Notes: generated by a model from the sequence alone, not told the origin. 64,000 nt of DNA from Calliopsis andreniformis (GCF_051401765.1 NW_027480423.1:15562001-15626000); one strand, 5' to 3'; positions 13,101 through 27,189 are shown, numbered from the stretch's first letter. Numbers and translations: made by a program.

Positions 13101-15875
13101 GTATTTCTATTGTATTTTATGCTTCGGGCGTTGACTGCTAAGGCCCTAACTATTCAATCTGTTGGATCAACGCCCTAGAGTAAAGCCTAGGTTGCTCGGA
13201 ATGTAGAAATGACCATAACATTCACGCTGGTTGAAATTATTCGTTTAATACGGTGGAAAAGCTGTTGCATCTTTATTGTATTTTATGATTCTGGCGTTGA
13301 CTTCTAAGGCCCTAACTATTCGATCTGGTGGAGCAACGCCCTAGAGTGAAGCCTAGGTTGCCCGGAACGTAGAAATGACCATCACTTTCAAACTGGTTGC
13401 AATTAATCCTTTTATACGATGGAAAAACTGTTGTATTTTTATTGCATTTTATGCTTCCGGCGTTGACTTCTAAGGCCCTAACTATTCAATCTGTTGGAGC
13501 AACGCCCATGTGTGAAGCCTAGGTTGCCCGGAAAGAAGAAATGACGTTAACTTTCATACTGGTTGCAATTATTCGTCTTATACGATGGAAAAACTGTTCT
13601 ATTTATATTGCATTTTATGCTTCTGGCGTTGACTTCTAATGCACTAACTTTTCGATCTGGCGGAGCAACGCCCTAGAGTGAAGCCGAGGTTCCCCTGAAC
13701 GTAGAAATGACCATCACTTTCAAACTGGTTGGAATTATTCCTGTTATATGACGGAAAAACTGTTGTATTTTTATTGCATTTTATGCTTCGGGCACTGACT
13801 TCTATGGCCCTAACTATTCAATCTGTTGGAGCAACGCCCTAGGGTGTAGCCTAGGTTACCCGGAAAGTAGAAATGACCATAACTTTCATACTGGTTGCAA
13901 TCATTCGTTTTATATCATGGAAAAACTGTTGTATTCATATTGTATTTTATGCTGCTGGCGTTCACTTCTTAGGCCCTAACTATTCGATCTGGTGGAACAA
14001 CGCCCTGTGGTGAAGCCTAGGTTGCCCGGAACGTAGATATGTCCATAACCATCACACAGGTTGCAATTATTCGTTTTATACGATGGAAAGACTGTTGTAT
14101 TTATTTTGTAGTTTATGCTTCTGGCGTTGACATCTAAGGCCCTAACTCTTCGATCTGGTGGAGCAACGCCTCAGAGTTAAGTCTGGGATGCCCGAAATGT
14201 CGATATGATCATTACTTTCGCACTGGTTGCAATTAGTCATGCTATACGATGGAAAAACTGCTTCATTTTTATTGTATTTTGTGCTTCTGGCGTTGACTTC
14301 TAAGGCCGTAGCTATTAGATGTGGTGCAGCAACCCCTAGAGTGACGCCTAGGTTGACCGGAACGTAGAAATGACCATTACTTTCACAATGTCTGCAATTA
14401 TTCATTTTATACGATGGAAAAACTGTTGTACTTATATTGTACTTTATCCTTCTGGCGTTGAATTCTAAGTCCCTAGCTATTCGATCTGGTTGAGCAACGC
14501 ACTAGAGTGAAGCCTAGGTTACCCGGAACGTAGAAATGACCAGTACTTTCACACTGGTTGCAGTTATTCGTTTTATACAGTGGAAAAACTGTTCTATTTA
14601 TTTTGCATTTTATGCTTCGGGCGTTAACTTCTAAGGCCGTAACTATTCGATCGGGTGGCGCAACGGCCTAGAGTGAAGCCTAGGTTGCCCGGAACGTAGA
14701 AATGACCATAGCTTTCACACTGGTTGCTATTATTCGTTTTATACAATGGAATAACTGTTATATTTATATTGTATTTTAGGCTTCTGGCGTTGACTTCTTA
14801 GGCCCTAACTATTCGATTTGGTGGAACAACGCCCCAGAGTGAAGCCTAGGTTGCCCAGAACGTAGAAATGACCATCAGTTTCACACTGGTTGCAATAATT
14901 CCTGTTATACGATGGAAAAACTCTTGTATATTTATTGTATTTTATGCTTGGGGCGTTGACTTCTATGGCCCTACCTATTCGATCTGGTGGAACAACGCCC
15001 AAGGGTGAAGCCAGGGTTGCCCGGAACGTAGAAATGGCCAACTCTTTCACACTGGAAGCAATTATTCGTTTTATACATGGAAAATCTGTTCTATTTATTT
15101 TTATTTTATGCTTCTGGCGTTGTCTTCTAAGGCCATAACTATCCGATCTGGTGGAGCAACGCCCAAGAGCGATGCCTAGGTTGCCCGGAACGAAGAAATG
15201 ACCATCACTTTCACACTGGTTACCATTATTCGTTTTATACGATGGAAAAGCTGTTGTATTTATATCGTATTTTATGCTTCTGGCGTTGACTTCTTAGGAC
15301 CTAACTATTCCATCTGGTGGAACAACGCCCTGGAGTGAAGCCTAGGTTGCCCGGAACGTAGAAATGACCATAACTTTCACACTGGTAGCAATTATTCGTT
15401 TTATACATGGAAAAACTGTTCTATTTGTTTTGTATTTTATGCTTCTGGCGCTGACTTCTAAGGCCCTACCTATTCGATCTGGCGAAGCAACCCCCTACAC
15501 TGAAGCCTAGGTTGCTCGGAACGTAGAAATGACCATTACCTTCACACTGTTTGCAATAATTCATTTTATACGATGGCAAAGCTGTTGTATTTATATGGTA
15601 TTTTATGCTTCTGTCGTTGACTTCTAAGGCCCTATCTCTTCGATTTGGTGGAGCAACGCCTCAGAGTTAAGCCTAGGATGCCCGAAACGTCGAAATGGTC
15701 ATTACTTTCGCACTGGTTGCAATTAGTCATGCTATACGATGGAAAATCAGTTGCATATTTATTGTATTTTATGCTTCTGGCGTTGACTTCTAAGGCCGTA
15801 GCTTTTAGCTGTGGTGGAGCAACGCCCTAGAGTGACGCCTAGGTTGCCCGGCACGTAGAAATGACCATTACTTTC
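7100..15875 (+). repeat. Left copy of the flanking satellite mosaic
   Basis: About 53 monomers whose order is repeated on the far side of the HOR domain. 7,110-9,046 recurs at 39,470-41,240, 8,721-10,146 recurs at 37,927-39,352, and about 10,045-15,875 recurs at 41,241-46,890. The spacings in the last part step between 31,198, 30,866 and 31,033 bp, showing gains and losses of one or two whole monomers (for example around 12.3-14.0 kb). Diagnostic runs include CGTAGCACTGACCATTACG, TGTATTCATTTTGTATTTGG and the altered unit GATGTGGTGCAGCAACCCC at 14,317. The copy ends where the HOR domain begins. Confidence 0.85.
13239..13255 (+). other. Best CENP-B-box-like match (8 of 9 core bases), copy 1
   Basis: ATTCGTTTAATACGGTG keeps TTCG, the central A and CGG of the box consensus; only the last core G is T. 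The monomer belongs to the flank segment that is present three times. Confidence 0.5.
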
Positions 15876-18121
15876 ACACTGGTTGCTATTATTCGTTTTA
15901 TACGATGGAAAAACTGTTGTATTTGTATTGTATTTTATGCTTCTGGCGTTCACTTCTAAGGCCCTAAATCTTCGATCTGGTGGAGCAACGCCTCAGAATT
16001 AAGTTTAGCATGCCCGAAACGCCGAAATGATCATTACTTTCACATTCGCTGCAATTATACGTTTTATACGATGGAAAAGCTGTTGTATTTATATCGTATT
16101 TTATGCTTCTGGCGTTGACTTCTTAGGCCCTAACTATTCCATCTGGTGGAACAACGCCCTAGGGTGAAGCCTAGGTTGCCCGGAACGTAGAAATGACCAA
16201 CACCTTCACACTGGTAGCAATTAATCGTTTTATACAATGGAAGAACTGTTACATTTATACTGTATTTTATGCGTCTGGTGTTGACCTCTAAGGCCCTAAT
16301 CATTCGATCTGGTGGAGCAACGCCCTAGAGTGAAGCCTAGGTTGCCGGGAACATAGAAATGACCATCACTTTCACACTGGTTGCAATTATTCCTGTTATA
16401 CGATGGAAAAGCTGTTGTATCTATATAGTATTTTATGCTTCTGGCGTTGACTTCTTAGGCCCTAACTATTCCATCTGGTGGAACAACGCCCTAGGGTGAA
16501 CCCTAGGTTGTCCGGAACGTGGAAATGACCATAACTTTCACACTGGTTGCAATTATTCGTTTTATATAATGGAAAAACTGTCGTATTTATATTGTATTTT
16601 ATGCTTCTGGCGTTGACTTCTAAGGCCGTAGCTATTGGATGTCGTGGAGCAACGCCCTAGAGTGACGCCTAGGTTGCCCGGAACGTAGAAATGACCATTA
16701 CTTTCACACTGTTTGCAATTATTCATTTTATACGATGGAAAGGCTGTTGCATCTTTATTGTATTTTATGCTTCTGGCGTTGACTTCTAAGCCCCTTACTA
16801 TTCGATCTGGTGTAGCAACGCCCTAGAGTGAAGCCTAGGTTGCCCGGTACGTAGAAATGACCATTACCTTCACGCTTGTTGCAATTATTCCTGTTACTCG
16901 ATGAAAAAGCTGTTGCACTTCTTATTGCGTTTTATGCTTCAGGCGTTGACTTCTAAGGCCGTAGCTATTCGATGTGGCGGAGCAACGCCCTAGAGTGAAG
17001 CCTAGGTTGGCCGGAACGTAGAAATGGCCATTACTTTCACACTGCTTGCAATTATTCGTTTTATACGATGGAAAAGCTGTTGTATTAATATCGTATTTAG
17101 TGCTTCTGGCGTTGGCTTCTTAGGCCCTAACTATTCCATCTGGTGGAACAACGCCCTTGGGTGAAGCCTAGGTTGCCAGGAACGTAGAAATGGCCATAAC
17201 TTTTACACTGGTAGCAATTATTCGTTTCATACAATGGAAAAACTGATCTATTTATTTTGAATTTTCTGCTTCTGGCTTCGACTTCTAAGGTCCTAGCTAT
17301 TCGATCTGGTGGGGCAACGTCCAAGAGTGAAGCCTATGTTGGCCGGAACGTAGAAATGACCATTACTTTCACACTGGTTGCTATTATTCGTTTTATAAAA
17401 TGGAAAAACTGTTGTATTTGTATTGTATTTTATGCTTCTGGCGTTCACTTCTAAGGCCCTAACTCTTCGATCTGGTGGAGCAACGCCTCAGAATTAAGTT
17501 TAGCATGCCCGAAACGCCGAAATGATCATTACTTTCACATTCGCTGCAATTATACGTTTTATACGATGGAAAAGCTGTTGTATTTATATCGTATTTTATG
17601 CTTCTGGCGTTGACTTCTTAGGCCCTAACTATTCCATCTGGTGGAACAACGCCCTAGGGTGAAGCCTAGGTTGCCCGGAACGTAGAAATGACCAACACTT
17701 TCACACTGGTAGCAATTATTCGTTTTATACGATGGAAGAACAGTTGTATTTATATTGTATTTTATGCTTCTGGCGTTGAATTCTAAGGCACTAACTATTC
17801 GCTCTGGTGGACCAACGCCCTGAAGTGAAGCCTAGGGTGCCCGGAACATAGAAATGACCATCACTTTCAAACTGGTTGCTTTATTCCTGTTATATGATGG
17901 AAAAAGTGTTGTATTTTTACTGCATTTTATGTTTCGGGCGTTGACTTCTAAGGCCCTAACTATTAGATTTGTTGGAGCAACGACCTAGGGTGAAGCCCAG
18001 GTTGCCCGGAAAGTAGAAATGTCCATAACTTTCATACTGGTTGCTATTATTCGTTTTATACGATGGAAAAACTGTTGTATTTGTATTGTATTTTATGGTT
18101 CTGGCGTTCACTTCTAAGGCC
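15850..18121 (+). repeat. Partial HOR copy P
   Basis: This 2272-bp piece corresponds base for base to 24,189-26,460 at a constant spacing of 8339 bp, with only scattered differences (for example ATAAAATGG at 17,396 where the other copy has ATACGATGG). It is therefore the second half of HOR copy B rather than an independent start. Its first bases (GGCACGTAGAAATGACC) are also found at the edge of the right-hand flank (46,870), so the domain border falls within shared sequence. Confidence 0.85.
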
Positions 18122-21100
18122 CTAACCCTTCGATGTGGTGGAGCAACGCCTCAGAGTTAAGTCTAGGATGCCCGAAACGCTGAAATGGTCATTACTTTCA
18201 CATTGGTTGCAATTATACGTTTAATACGATGGAAAAGCTGTTGTATTTATATCGTATTTTATGCTTCTGGCGTTGACTTCTTAGGCCCTAACTATTCCAT
18301 CTGGTGGAACAACGCCCTAGGGTGAAGCCTAGGTTGCCCGGAACGTAGAAATGAACATTACTTTCACACTGGTTGCAATTATTCGTTTTATACAATGGAA
18401 AAACTGTTGTACTTATTTTCTATTTGATGCTTCTAGCGTTGACTTCTTAGGCCCTAACTATTCGATCGGGTGGAGCAACGCCTTAGAGTGAAACGTAGGT
18501 TACTCGGAACGTAGAAATGACCATTACATTCACACTGGTAGCAATTATTCGTTTTATACGATGGAAGAACTGTTATATTTGTATTGTACTTTATACTTCT
18601 GGTGTTGACTTCTAAGGCCCTAACTATTCGATCTGGTGGAGCAACGCCCTAGAGTGAAGCCTAGGTTGCCGGGAACGTGGAAATGACCATCGCTTTCACA
18701 CTGGTTGCAATTATTCCTGTTATACGATGGAAAAGTAGTTGTATTTATATCGTATTTTATGCTTCTGGCGTCGACTTCTTAGCCTCTAACTATACCATCT
18801 GATGGAACAACGCCCTAGGGTGAAGCCTAGGTTGCCCTGGACGTAGAAATGAACATTACTTTCACACTGGTTGCAATTATTCGTTTTACACAATGGAAAA
18901 ACTGTTGTACTTATTTTGTATTTGATGCTTCTAGCGTTGACTTCTTAGGCCCTAACTATTCCATCTGGTGGAACAACGCCCTAGGGTGAAGCCTAGGTTG
19001 CCCGGAACGTAGAAATGACCATATCTTTCACACTGATAGCAATTATTCGTTTTATACGATGGAAGAACTGTTATATTTGTATTGTATTTTATACTTCTGG
19101 TATTGACTTCTAAGGCCCTAACTTTTCGATCTGGTGGAACAACGCCCTAGAGTGAAGCCTAGGTTGCCCGGAACGTGGAAATGACCACCGCTTTCACACT
19201 GGTTGCAATAATTCCTGTTATACGATGGAAAAGCTGTTGTGTTTATATCGTATTTTATGCTTCTGGCGTTGACTTCTTAGGCCTTAACTATACCATCCGA
19301 TGGAACAACGCCCTAGAGTGAAGCCTAGGTTGCCCTGGACGTAGAAATGAACATTACTTTTACACTGGTTGCAATTATTCGTTTTATACAATGGAAAAAC
19401 TGTTGTACTTATTTTGTATTTGATGCTTCTGGCGTAGACTTCTTAGGCCCTAACTATTCGATCTGGTGGAGCAACGCCCTAGAGTGAAGCCTAGGTTGCC
19501 CTGGACGTAGAAATGATCATTACTTTCACATTGGTTGCAATTATACGTTTTATACGATGGAAAAGCTGTTGTGTTTATATCGTATTTTATGCTTCTGGCG
19601 TTGACTTCTTAGGCCGTAACTATTCCATCTGGTGGAACAACGCCCTATGGTGAAGCCTAGGTTGCCCGGAACGTAGAAATGACCATAACTTTCACACTGG
19701 TAGCAATTAATCGTTTTCTACAATGGAAGAACTGTTACATTTATACTGTATTTTATGCGTCTGGTGTTGACCTCTAAGGCCCTAATCATTCGATCTGGTG
19801 GAGCAACGCCCTAGAGTGAAGCCTAGGTTGCCGGGAACATAGAAATGACCATCACTTTCACACTGGTTGCAATTATTCCTGTTATACGATGGAAAAGCTG
19901 TTGTATCTATATAGTATTTTATGCTTCTGGCGTTGACTTCTTAGGCCCTAACTATTCCATCTGGTGGAACAACGCCCTAGGGTGAACCCTAGGTTGTCCG
20001 GAACGTGGAAATGACCATAACTTTCACACTGGTTGCAATTATTCGTTTTATATAATGGAAAAACTGTCGTATTTATATTGTATTTTATGCTTCTGGCGTT
20101 GACTTCTAAGGCCGTAGCTATTGGATGTGGTGGAGCAACGCCCTAGAGTGACGCCTAGGTTGCCCGGAACGTAGAAATGACCATTACTTTCACACTGTTT
20201 GCAATTATTCATTTTATACGATGGAAAGGCTGTTGCATCTTTATTGTATTTTATGCTTCTGACGTTGACTTCTAAGCCCCTTACTATTCGATCTGGTGTA
20301 GCAACGCCCTAGAGTGAAGCCTAGGTTGCCCGGTACGTAGAAATGACCATTACCTTCACGCTTGTTGCAATTACTCCTGTTACTCGATGAAAAAGCTGTT
20401 GCACTTCTTATTGCGTTTTATGCTTCAGGCGTTGACTTCTAAGGCCGTAGCTATTCGATGTGGCGGAGCAACGCCCTAGAGTGAAGCCTAGGTTGGCCGG
20501 AACGTAGAAATGGCCATTACTTTCACACTGTTTGCAATTATTCGTTTTATACGATGGAAAAGCTGTTGTATTTATATCGTATTTAGTGCTTCTGGCGTTG
20601 GCTTCTTAGGCCCTAACTATTCCATCTGGTGGAACAACGCCCTTGGGTGAAGCCTAGGTTGCCAGGAACGTAGAAATGGCCATAACTTTTACACTGGTAG
20701 CAATTATTCGTTTCATACAATGGAAAAACTGTTCTATTTATTTTGAATTTTCTGCTTCTGGCTTCGACTTCTAAGGTCCTAGCTATTCGATCTGGTGGGG
20801 CAACGTCCAAGAGTGAAGCCTATGTAGGCCGGAACGTAGAAATGACCATTACTTTCACACTGGTTGCTATTATTCGTTTTATACGATGGAAAAACTGTTG
20901 TATTTGTATTGTATTTTATGCTTCTGGCGTTCACTTCTAAGGCCCTAACTCTTCGATCTGGTGGAGCAACGCCTCAGAATTAAGTTTAGGATGCCCGAAA
21001 CGCCGAAATGATCATTACTTTCACATTCGCTGCAATTATACGTTTTATACGATGGAAAAGCTGTTGTATTTATATCGTATTTTATGCTTCTGGCGTTGAC

Positions 21101-21607
21101 TTCTTAGGCCCTAACTATTCCATCTGGTGGAACAACGCCCTAGGGTGAAGCCTAGGTTGCCCGGAACGTAGAAATGACCAACACTTTCACACTGGTAGCA
21201 ATTATTCGTTTTATACGATGGAAGAACTGTTGTATTTATATTGTATTTTATGCTTCTGGCGTTGAATTCTAAGGCACTAACTATTCGCTCTGGTGGACCA
21301 ACGTCCTGAAGTGAAGCCTAGGGTGCCCGGAACATAGAAATGACCATCACTTTCAAACTGGTTGCTTTATTCCTGTTATATGATGGAAAAAGTGTTGTAT
21401 TTTTATTGCATTTTATGTTTCGGGCGTTGACTTCTAAGGCCCTAACTATTAGATTTGTTGGAGCAACGACCTAGGGTGAAGCCCAGGTTGCCCGGAAAGT
21501 AGAAATGTCCATAACTTTCATACTGGTTGCTATTATTCGTTTTATACGATGGAAAAACTGTTGTATTTGTATTGTATTTTATGGTTCTGGCGTTCACTTC
21601 TAAGGCC
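18122..21607 (+). repeat. HOR copy A, 3486 bp (21 monomers)
   Basis: The copy runs from one CTAACCCTTCGATG marker to the next. Its length is exactly 21 x 166 bp. It lacks the 39-bp internal duplication that marks later copies; at 18,525-18,560 the monomer is of normal length. The truncated copy E near 36.2-37.9 kb follows the same monomer order as the end of this copy, so A is a useful reference for the ancestral arrangement. Confidence 0.85.
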
Positions 21608-24600
21608 CTAACCCTTCGATGTGGTGGAGCAACGCCTCAGAGTTAAGTCTAGGATGCCCGAAACGCTGAAATGGTCATTACTTTCACATTGGTTGCAATT
21701 ATACGTTTAATACGATGGAAAAGCTGTTGTATTTATATCGTATTTTATGCTTCTGGCGTTGACTTCTTAGGCCCTAACTATTCCATCTGGTGGAACAACG
21801 CCCTAGGGTGAAGCCTAGGTTGCCCGGAACGTAGAAATGACCATATCTTTCACACTGATAGCAATTATTCGTTTTATACGATGGAAGAACTGTTATATTT
21901 GTATTGTATTTTATACTTCTGGTATTGACTTCTAAGGCCCTAACTTTTCGATCTGGTGGAGCAACGCCCTAGAGTGACGCCTAGGTTGCCCGGCACGTAG
22001 AAATGACCATTACTTTCACACTGGTTGCTATTATTCGTTTTATACGATGGAAAAACTGTTGTATTTGTATTGTATTTTATGCTTCTGGCGTTCACTTCTA
22101 AGGCCCTAACTCTTCGATCTGGTGGAGCAACGCCTCAGAATTAAGTTTAGCATGCCCGAAACGCCGAAATGATCATTACTTTCACATTCGCTGCAATTAT
22201 ACGTTTTATACGATGGAAAAGCTGTTGTATTTATATCGTATTTTATGCTTCTGGCGTTGACTTCTTAGGCCCTAACTATTCCATCTGGTGGAACAACGCC
22301 CTAGGGTGAAGCCTAGGTTGCCCGGAACGTAGAAATGACCAACACCTTCACACTGGTAGCAATTAATCGTTTTATACAATGGAAGAACTGTTACATTTAT
22401 ACTGTATTTTATGCGTCTGGTGTTGACCTCTAAGGCCCTAATCATTCGATCTGGTGGAGCAACGCCCTAGAGTGAAGCCTAGGTTGCCGGGAACATAGAA
22501 ATGACCATCACTTTCACACTGGTTGCAATTATTCCTGTTATACGATGGAAAAGCTGTTGTATCTATATAGTATTTTATGCTTCTGGCGTTGACTTCTTAG
22601 GCCCTAACTATTCCATCTGGTGGAACAACGCCCTAGGGTGAACCCTAGGTTGTCCGGAACGTGGAAATGACCATAACTTTCACACTGGTTGCAATTATTC
22701 GTTTTATATAATGGAAAAACTGTCGTATTTATATTGTATTTTATGCTTCTGGCGTTGACTTCTAAGGCCGTAGCTATTGGATCTGGTGGGGCAACGTCCA
22801 AGAGTGAAGCCTATGTTGGCCGGAACGTAGAAATGACCATTACTTTCACACTGGTTGCTATTATTCGTTTTATACGATGGAAAAACTGTTGTATTTGTAT
22901 TGTATTTTATGCTTCTGGCGTTCACTTCTAAGGACCTAACTCTTCGATCTGGTGGAGCAACGCCTCAGAATTAAGTTTAGCATGCCCGAAACGCCGAAAT
23001 GATCATTACTTTCACATTGGTTGCAATTATACGTTTAATACGATGGAAAAGCTGTTGTATTTATATCGTATTTTATGCTTCTGGCGTTGACTTCTTAGGC
23101 CCTAACTATTCCATCTGGTGGAACAACGCCCTAGGGTGAAGCCTAGGTTGCCCGGAACGTAGAAATTACCATAACTTTCACACTGGTAGCAATTATTCGT
23201 TTTATACGATGGAAGAACTGTTATATTTGTATTGTACTTTATACTTCTGGTGTTGACTTCTAAGGCCCTAACTATTCGATCTGGTGGAGCAACGCCCTAG
23301 AGTGAAGCCTAGGTTGCCGGGAACGTGGAAATGACCATCGCTTTCACACTGTTTGCAATTATTCCTGTTATACGATGGAAAAGCTGTTGTATTTATATCG
23401 TATTTTATGCTTCTGGCGTCGACTTCTTAGCCTCTAACTATACCATCTGATGGAACAACGCCCTAGGGTGAAGCCTAGGTTGCCCTGGACGTAGAAATGA
23501 ACATTACTTTCACACTGGTTGCAATTATTCGTTTTATACAATGGAAAAACTGTTGTACTTATTTTCTATTTGATGCTTCTAGCGTTGACTTCTTAGGCCC
23601 TAACTATTCGATCGGGTGGAGCAACGCCTTAGAGTGAAACGTCGGTTACTCGGAACGTAGAAATGACCATTACATTCACACTGGTTGCAATTATTCCTGT
23701 TATGACCATTACTTTCACATTGTTTGCAATTATTCATTTTATACGATGGAAAAGCTGTTGTATTTATATCGTATTTTATGCTTCTGGCGTCGACTTCTTA
23801 GCCTCTAACTATACCATCTGATGGAACAACGCCCTAGGGTGAAGCCTAGGTTGCCCTGGACGTAGAAATGAACATTACTTTCACACTGGTTGCAATTATT
23901 CGTTTTATACAATGGAAAAACTGTTGTACTTATTTTGTATTTGATGCTTCTAGCGTAGACTTCTTAGGCCCTAACTATTCCATCTGGTGGAACAACGCCC
24001 TAGGGTGAAGCCTAGGTTGCCCGGAACGTAGAAATGACCATATCTTTCACACTGATAGCAATTATTCGTTTTATACGATGGAAGAACTGTTATATTTGTA
24101 TTGTATTTTATACTTCTGGTATTGACTTCTAAGGCCCTAACTTTTCGATCTGGTGGAGCAACGCCCTAGAGTGACGCCTAGGTTGCCCGGCACGTAGAAA
24201 TGACCATTACTTTCACACTGGTTGCTATTATTCGTTTTATACGATGGAAAAACTGTTGTATTTGTATTGTATTTTATGCTTCTGGCGTTCACTTCTAAGG
24301 CCCTAACTCTTCGATCTGGTGGAGCAACGCCTCAGAATTAAGTTTAGCATGCCCGAAACGCCGAAATGATCATTACTTTCACATTCGCTGCAATTATACG
24401 TTTTATACGATGGAAAAGCTGTTGTATTTATATCGTATTTTATGCTTCTGGCGTTGACTTCTTAGGCCCTAACTATTCCATCTGGTGGAACAACGCCCTA
24501 GGGTGAAGCCTAGGTTGCCCGGAACGTAGAAATGACCAACACCTTCACACTGGTAGCAATTAATCGTTTTATACAATGGAAGAACTGTTACATTTATACT

Positions 24601-26460
24601 GTATTTTATGCGTCTGGTGTTGACCTCTAAGGCCCTAATCATTCGATCTGGTGGAGCAACGCCCTAGAGTGAAGCCTAGGTTGCCGGGAACATAGAAATG
24701 ACCATCACTTTCACACTGGTTGCAATTATTCCTGTTATACGATGGAAAAGCTGTTGTATCTATATAGTATTTTATGCTTCTGGCGTTGACTTCTTAGGCC
24801 CTAACTATTCCATCTGGTGGAACAACGCCCTAGGGTGAACCCTAGGTTGTCCGGAATGTGGAAATGACCATAACTTTCACACTGGTTGCAATTATTCGTT
24901 TTATATAATGGAAAAACTGTCGTATTTATATTGTATTTTATGCTTCTGGCGTTGACTTCTAAGGCCGTAGCTATTGGATGTGGTGGAGCAACGCCCTAGA
25001 GTGACGCCTAGGTTGCCCGGAACGTAGAAATGACCATTACTTTCACACTGTTTGCAATTATTCATTTTATACGATGGAAAGGCTGTTGCATCTTTATTGT
25101 ATTTTATGCTTCTGGCGTTGACTTCTAAGCCCCTTACTATTCGATCTGGTGTAGCAACGCCCTAGAGTGAAGCCTAGGTTGCCCGGTACGTAGAAATGAC
25201 CATTACCTTCACGCTTGTTGCAATTATTCCTGTTACTCGATGAAAAAGCTGTTGCACTTCTTATTGCGTTTTATGCTTCAGGCGTTGACTTCTAAGGCCG
25301 TAGCTATTCGATGTGGCGGAGCAACGCCCTAGAGTGAAGCCTAGGTTGGCCGGAACGTAGAAATGGCCATTACTTTCACACTGCTTGCAATTATTCGTTT
25401 TATACGATGGAAAAGCTGTTGTATTAATATCGTATTTAGTGCTTCTGGCGTTGGCTTCTTAGGCCCTAACTATTCCATCTGGTGGAACAACGCCCTTGGG
25501 TGAAGCCTAGGTTGCCAGGAACGTAGAAATGGCCATAACTTTTACACTGGTAGCAATTATTCGTTTCATACAATGGAAAAACTGATCTATTTATTTTGAA
25601 TTTTCTGCTTCTGGCTTCGACTTCTAAGGTCCTAGCTATTCGATCTGGTGGGGCAACGTCCAAGAGTGAAGCCTATGTTGGCCGGAACGTAGAATTGACC
25701 ATTACTTTCACACTGGTTGCTATTATTCGTTTTATACGATGGAAAAACTGTTGTATTTGTATTGTATTTTATGCTTCTGGCGTTCACTTCTAAGGCCCTA
25801 ACTCTTCGATCTGGTGGAGCAACGCCTCAGAATTAAGTTTAGCATGCCCGAAACGCCGAAATGATCATTACTTTCACATTCGCTGCAATTATACGTTTTA
25901 TACGATGGAAAAGCTGTTGTATTTATATCGTATTTTATGCTTCTGGCGTTGACTTCTTAGGCCCTAACTATTCCATCTGGTGGAACAACGCCCTAGGGTG
26001 AAGCCTAGGTTGCCCGGAACGTAGAAATGACCAACACTTTCACACTGGTAGCAATTATTCGTTTTATACGATGGAAGAACTGTTGTATTTATATTGTATT
26101 TTATGCTTCTGGCGTTGATTTCTAAGGCACTAACTATTCGCTCTGGTGGACCAACGTCCTGAAGTGAAGCCTAGGGTGCCCGGAACATAGAAATGACCAT
26201 CACTTTCAAACTGGTTGCTTTATTCCTGTTATATGATGGAAAAAGTGTTGTATTTTTATTGCATTTTATGTTTCGGGCGTTGACTTCTAAGGCCCTAACT
26301 ATTAGATTTGTTGGAGCAACGACCTAGGGTGAAGCCCAGGTTGCCCGGAAAGTAGAAATGTCCATAACTTTCATACTGGTTGCTATTATTCGTTTTATAC
26401 GATGGAAAAACTGTTGTATTTGTCTTGTATTTTATGGTTCTGGCGTTCACTTCTAAGGCC
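21608..26460 (+). repeat. HOR copy B, 4853 bp (29 monomers plus 39 bp)
   Basis: Compared with copy A, this copy skips about four monomers (the equivalent of 18,350-19,010) near 21,835. It then contains two related halves whose anchors GGCACGTAG lie at 21,992 and 24,189. The first half jumps at about 22,765 from an ATTGGATG-type monomer straight into the GGTGGGGCAACGTCC monomer; the second half keeps the full order. Both halves begin with the same recombinant monomer, joining CTTTTCGATCTGGTGG to AGAGTGACGCCTAGG. One monomer (from 23,652) is 205 bp long because of a 39-bp duplication. Confidence 0.85.
23665..23742 (+). repeat. 39-bp partial-monomer duplication (copy B)
   Basis: The 39 bp at 23,665-23,703, beginning GACCATTACATTCACAC and ending CCTGTTAT, are followed directly by a diverged second version of the same part of the monomer at 23,704-23,742 (GACCATTACTTTCACATTG). 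The monomer is therefore about 205 bp instead of 166, which shifts the register of every later unit by 39 bp. Confidence 0.93.
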
Positions 26461-26813
26461 CTAACCCTTCGATGTGGTGGAGCAACGCCTCAGAGTTAAG
26501 TCTAGGATGCCCGAAACGCTGAAATGGTCATTACTTTCACATTGGTTGCAATTATAGGTTTAATACGATGGAAAAGCTGTTGTATTTATATCGTATTTTA
26601 TGCTTCTGGCGTTGACTTCTTAGGCCCTAACTATTCCATCTGGTGGAACAACGCCCTAGGGTGAAGCCTAGGTTGCCCGGAACGTAGAAATGACCATAAC
26701 TTTCACACTGGTAGCAATTATTCGTTTTATACGATGGAAGAACTGTTATATTTGTATTGTACTTTATACTTCTGGTGTTGACTTCTAAGGCCCTAACTAT
26801 TCGATCTGGTGGA

Positions 26814-26842
26814 GCAACGCCCTAGAGTGAAGCCTAGGTTGC
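26814..26842 (+). other. Intra-monomer dyad (representative)
   Basis: GCAAC-gcc-CTAG (26,814-26,825) can pair with CTAG-GTTGC (26,834-26,842) across an 8-base loop, giving nine base pairs with a 3-base bulge. The same arms occur in most monomers whose sequence is GCAACGCCCTAG followed by CCTAGGTTGC. A structural role, such as an extruded hairpin, is possible but not shown. Confidence 0.5.
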
Positions 26843-27189
26843 CGGGAACGTGGAAATGACCATCGCTTTCACACTGGTTGCAATTATTCCTGTTATACGA
26901 TGGAAAAGCTGTTGTATTTATATCGTATTTTATGCTTCTGGCGTCGACTTCTTAGCCTCTAACTATACCATCTGATGGAACAACGCCCTAGGGTGAAGCC
27001 TAGGTTGCCCTGGACGTAGAAATGAACATTACTTTCACACTGGTTGCAATTATTCGTTTTATACAATGGAAAAACTGTTGTACTTATTTTCTATTTGATG
27101 CTTCTAGCGTTGACTTCTTAGGCCCTTACTATTCGATCGGGTGGAGCAACGCCTTAGAGTGAAACGTAGGTTACTCGGAACGTAGAAAT

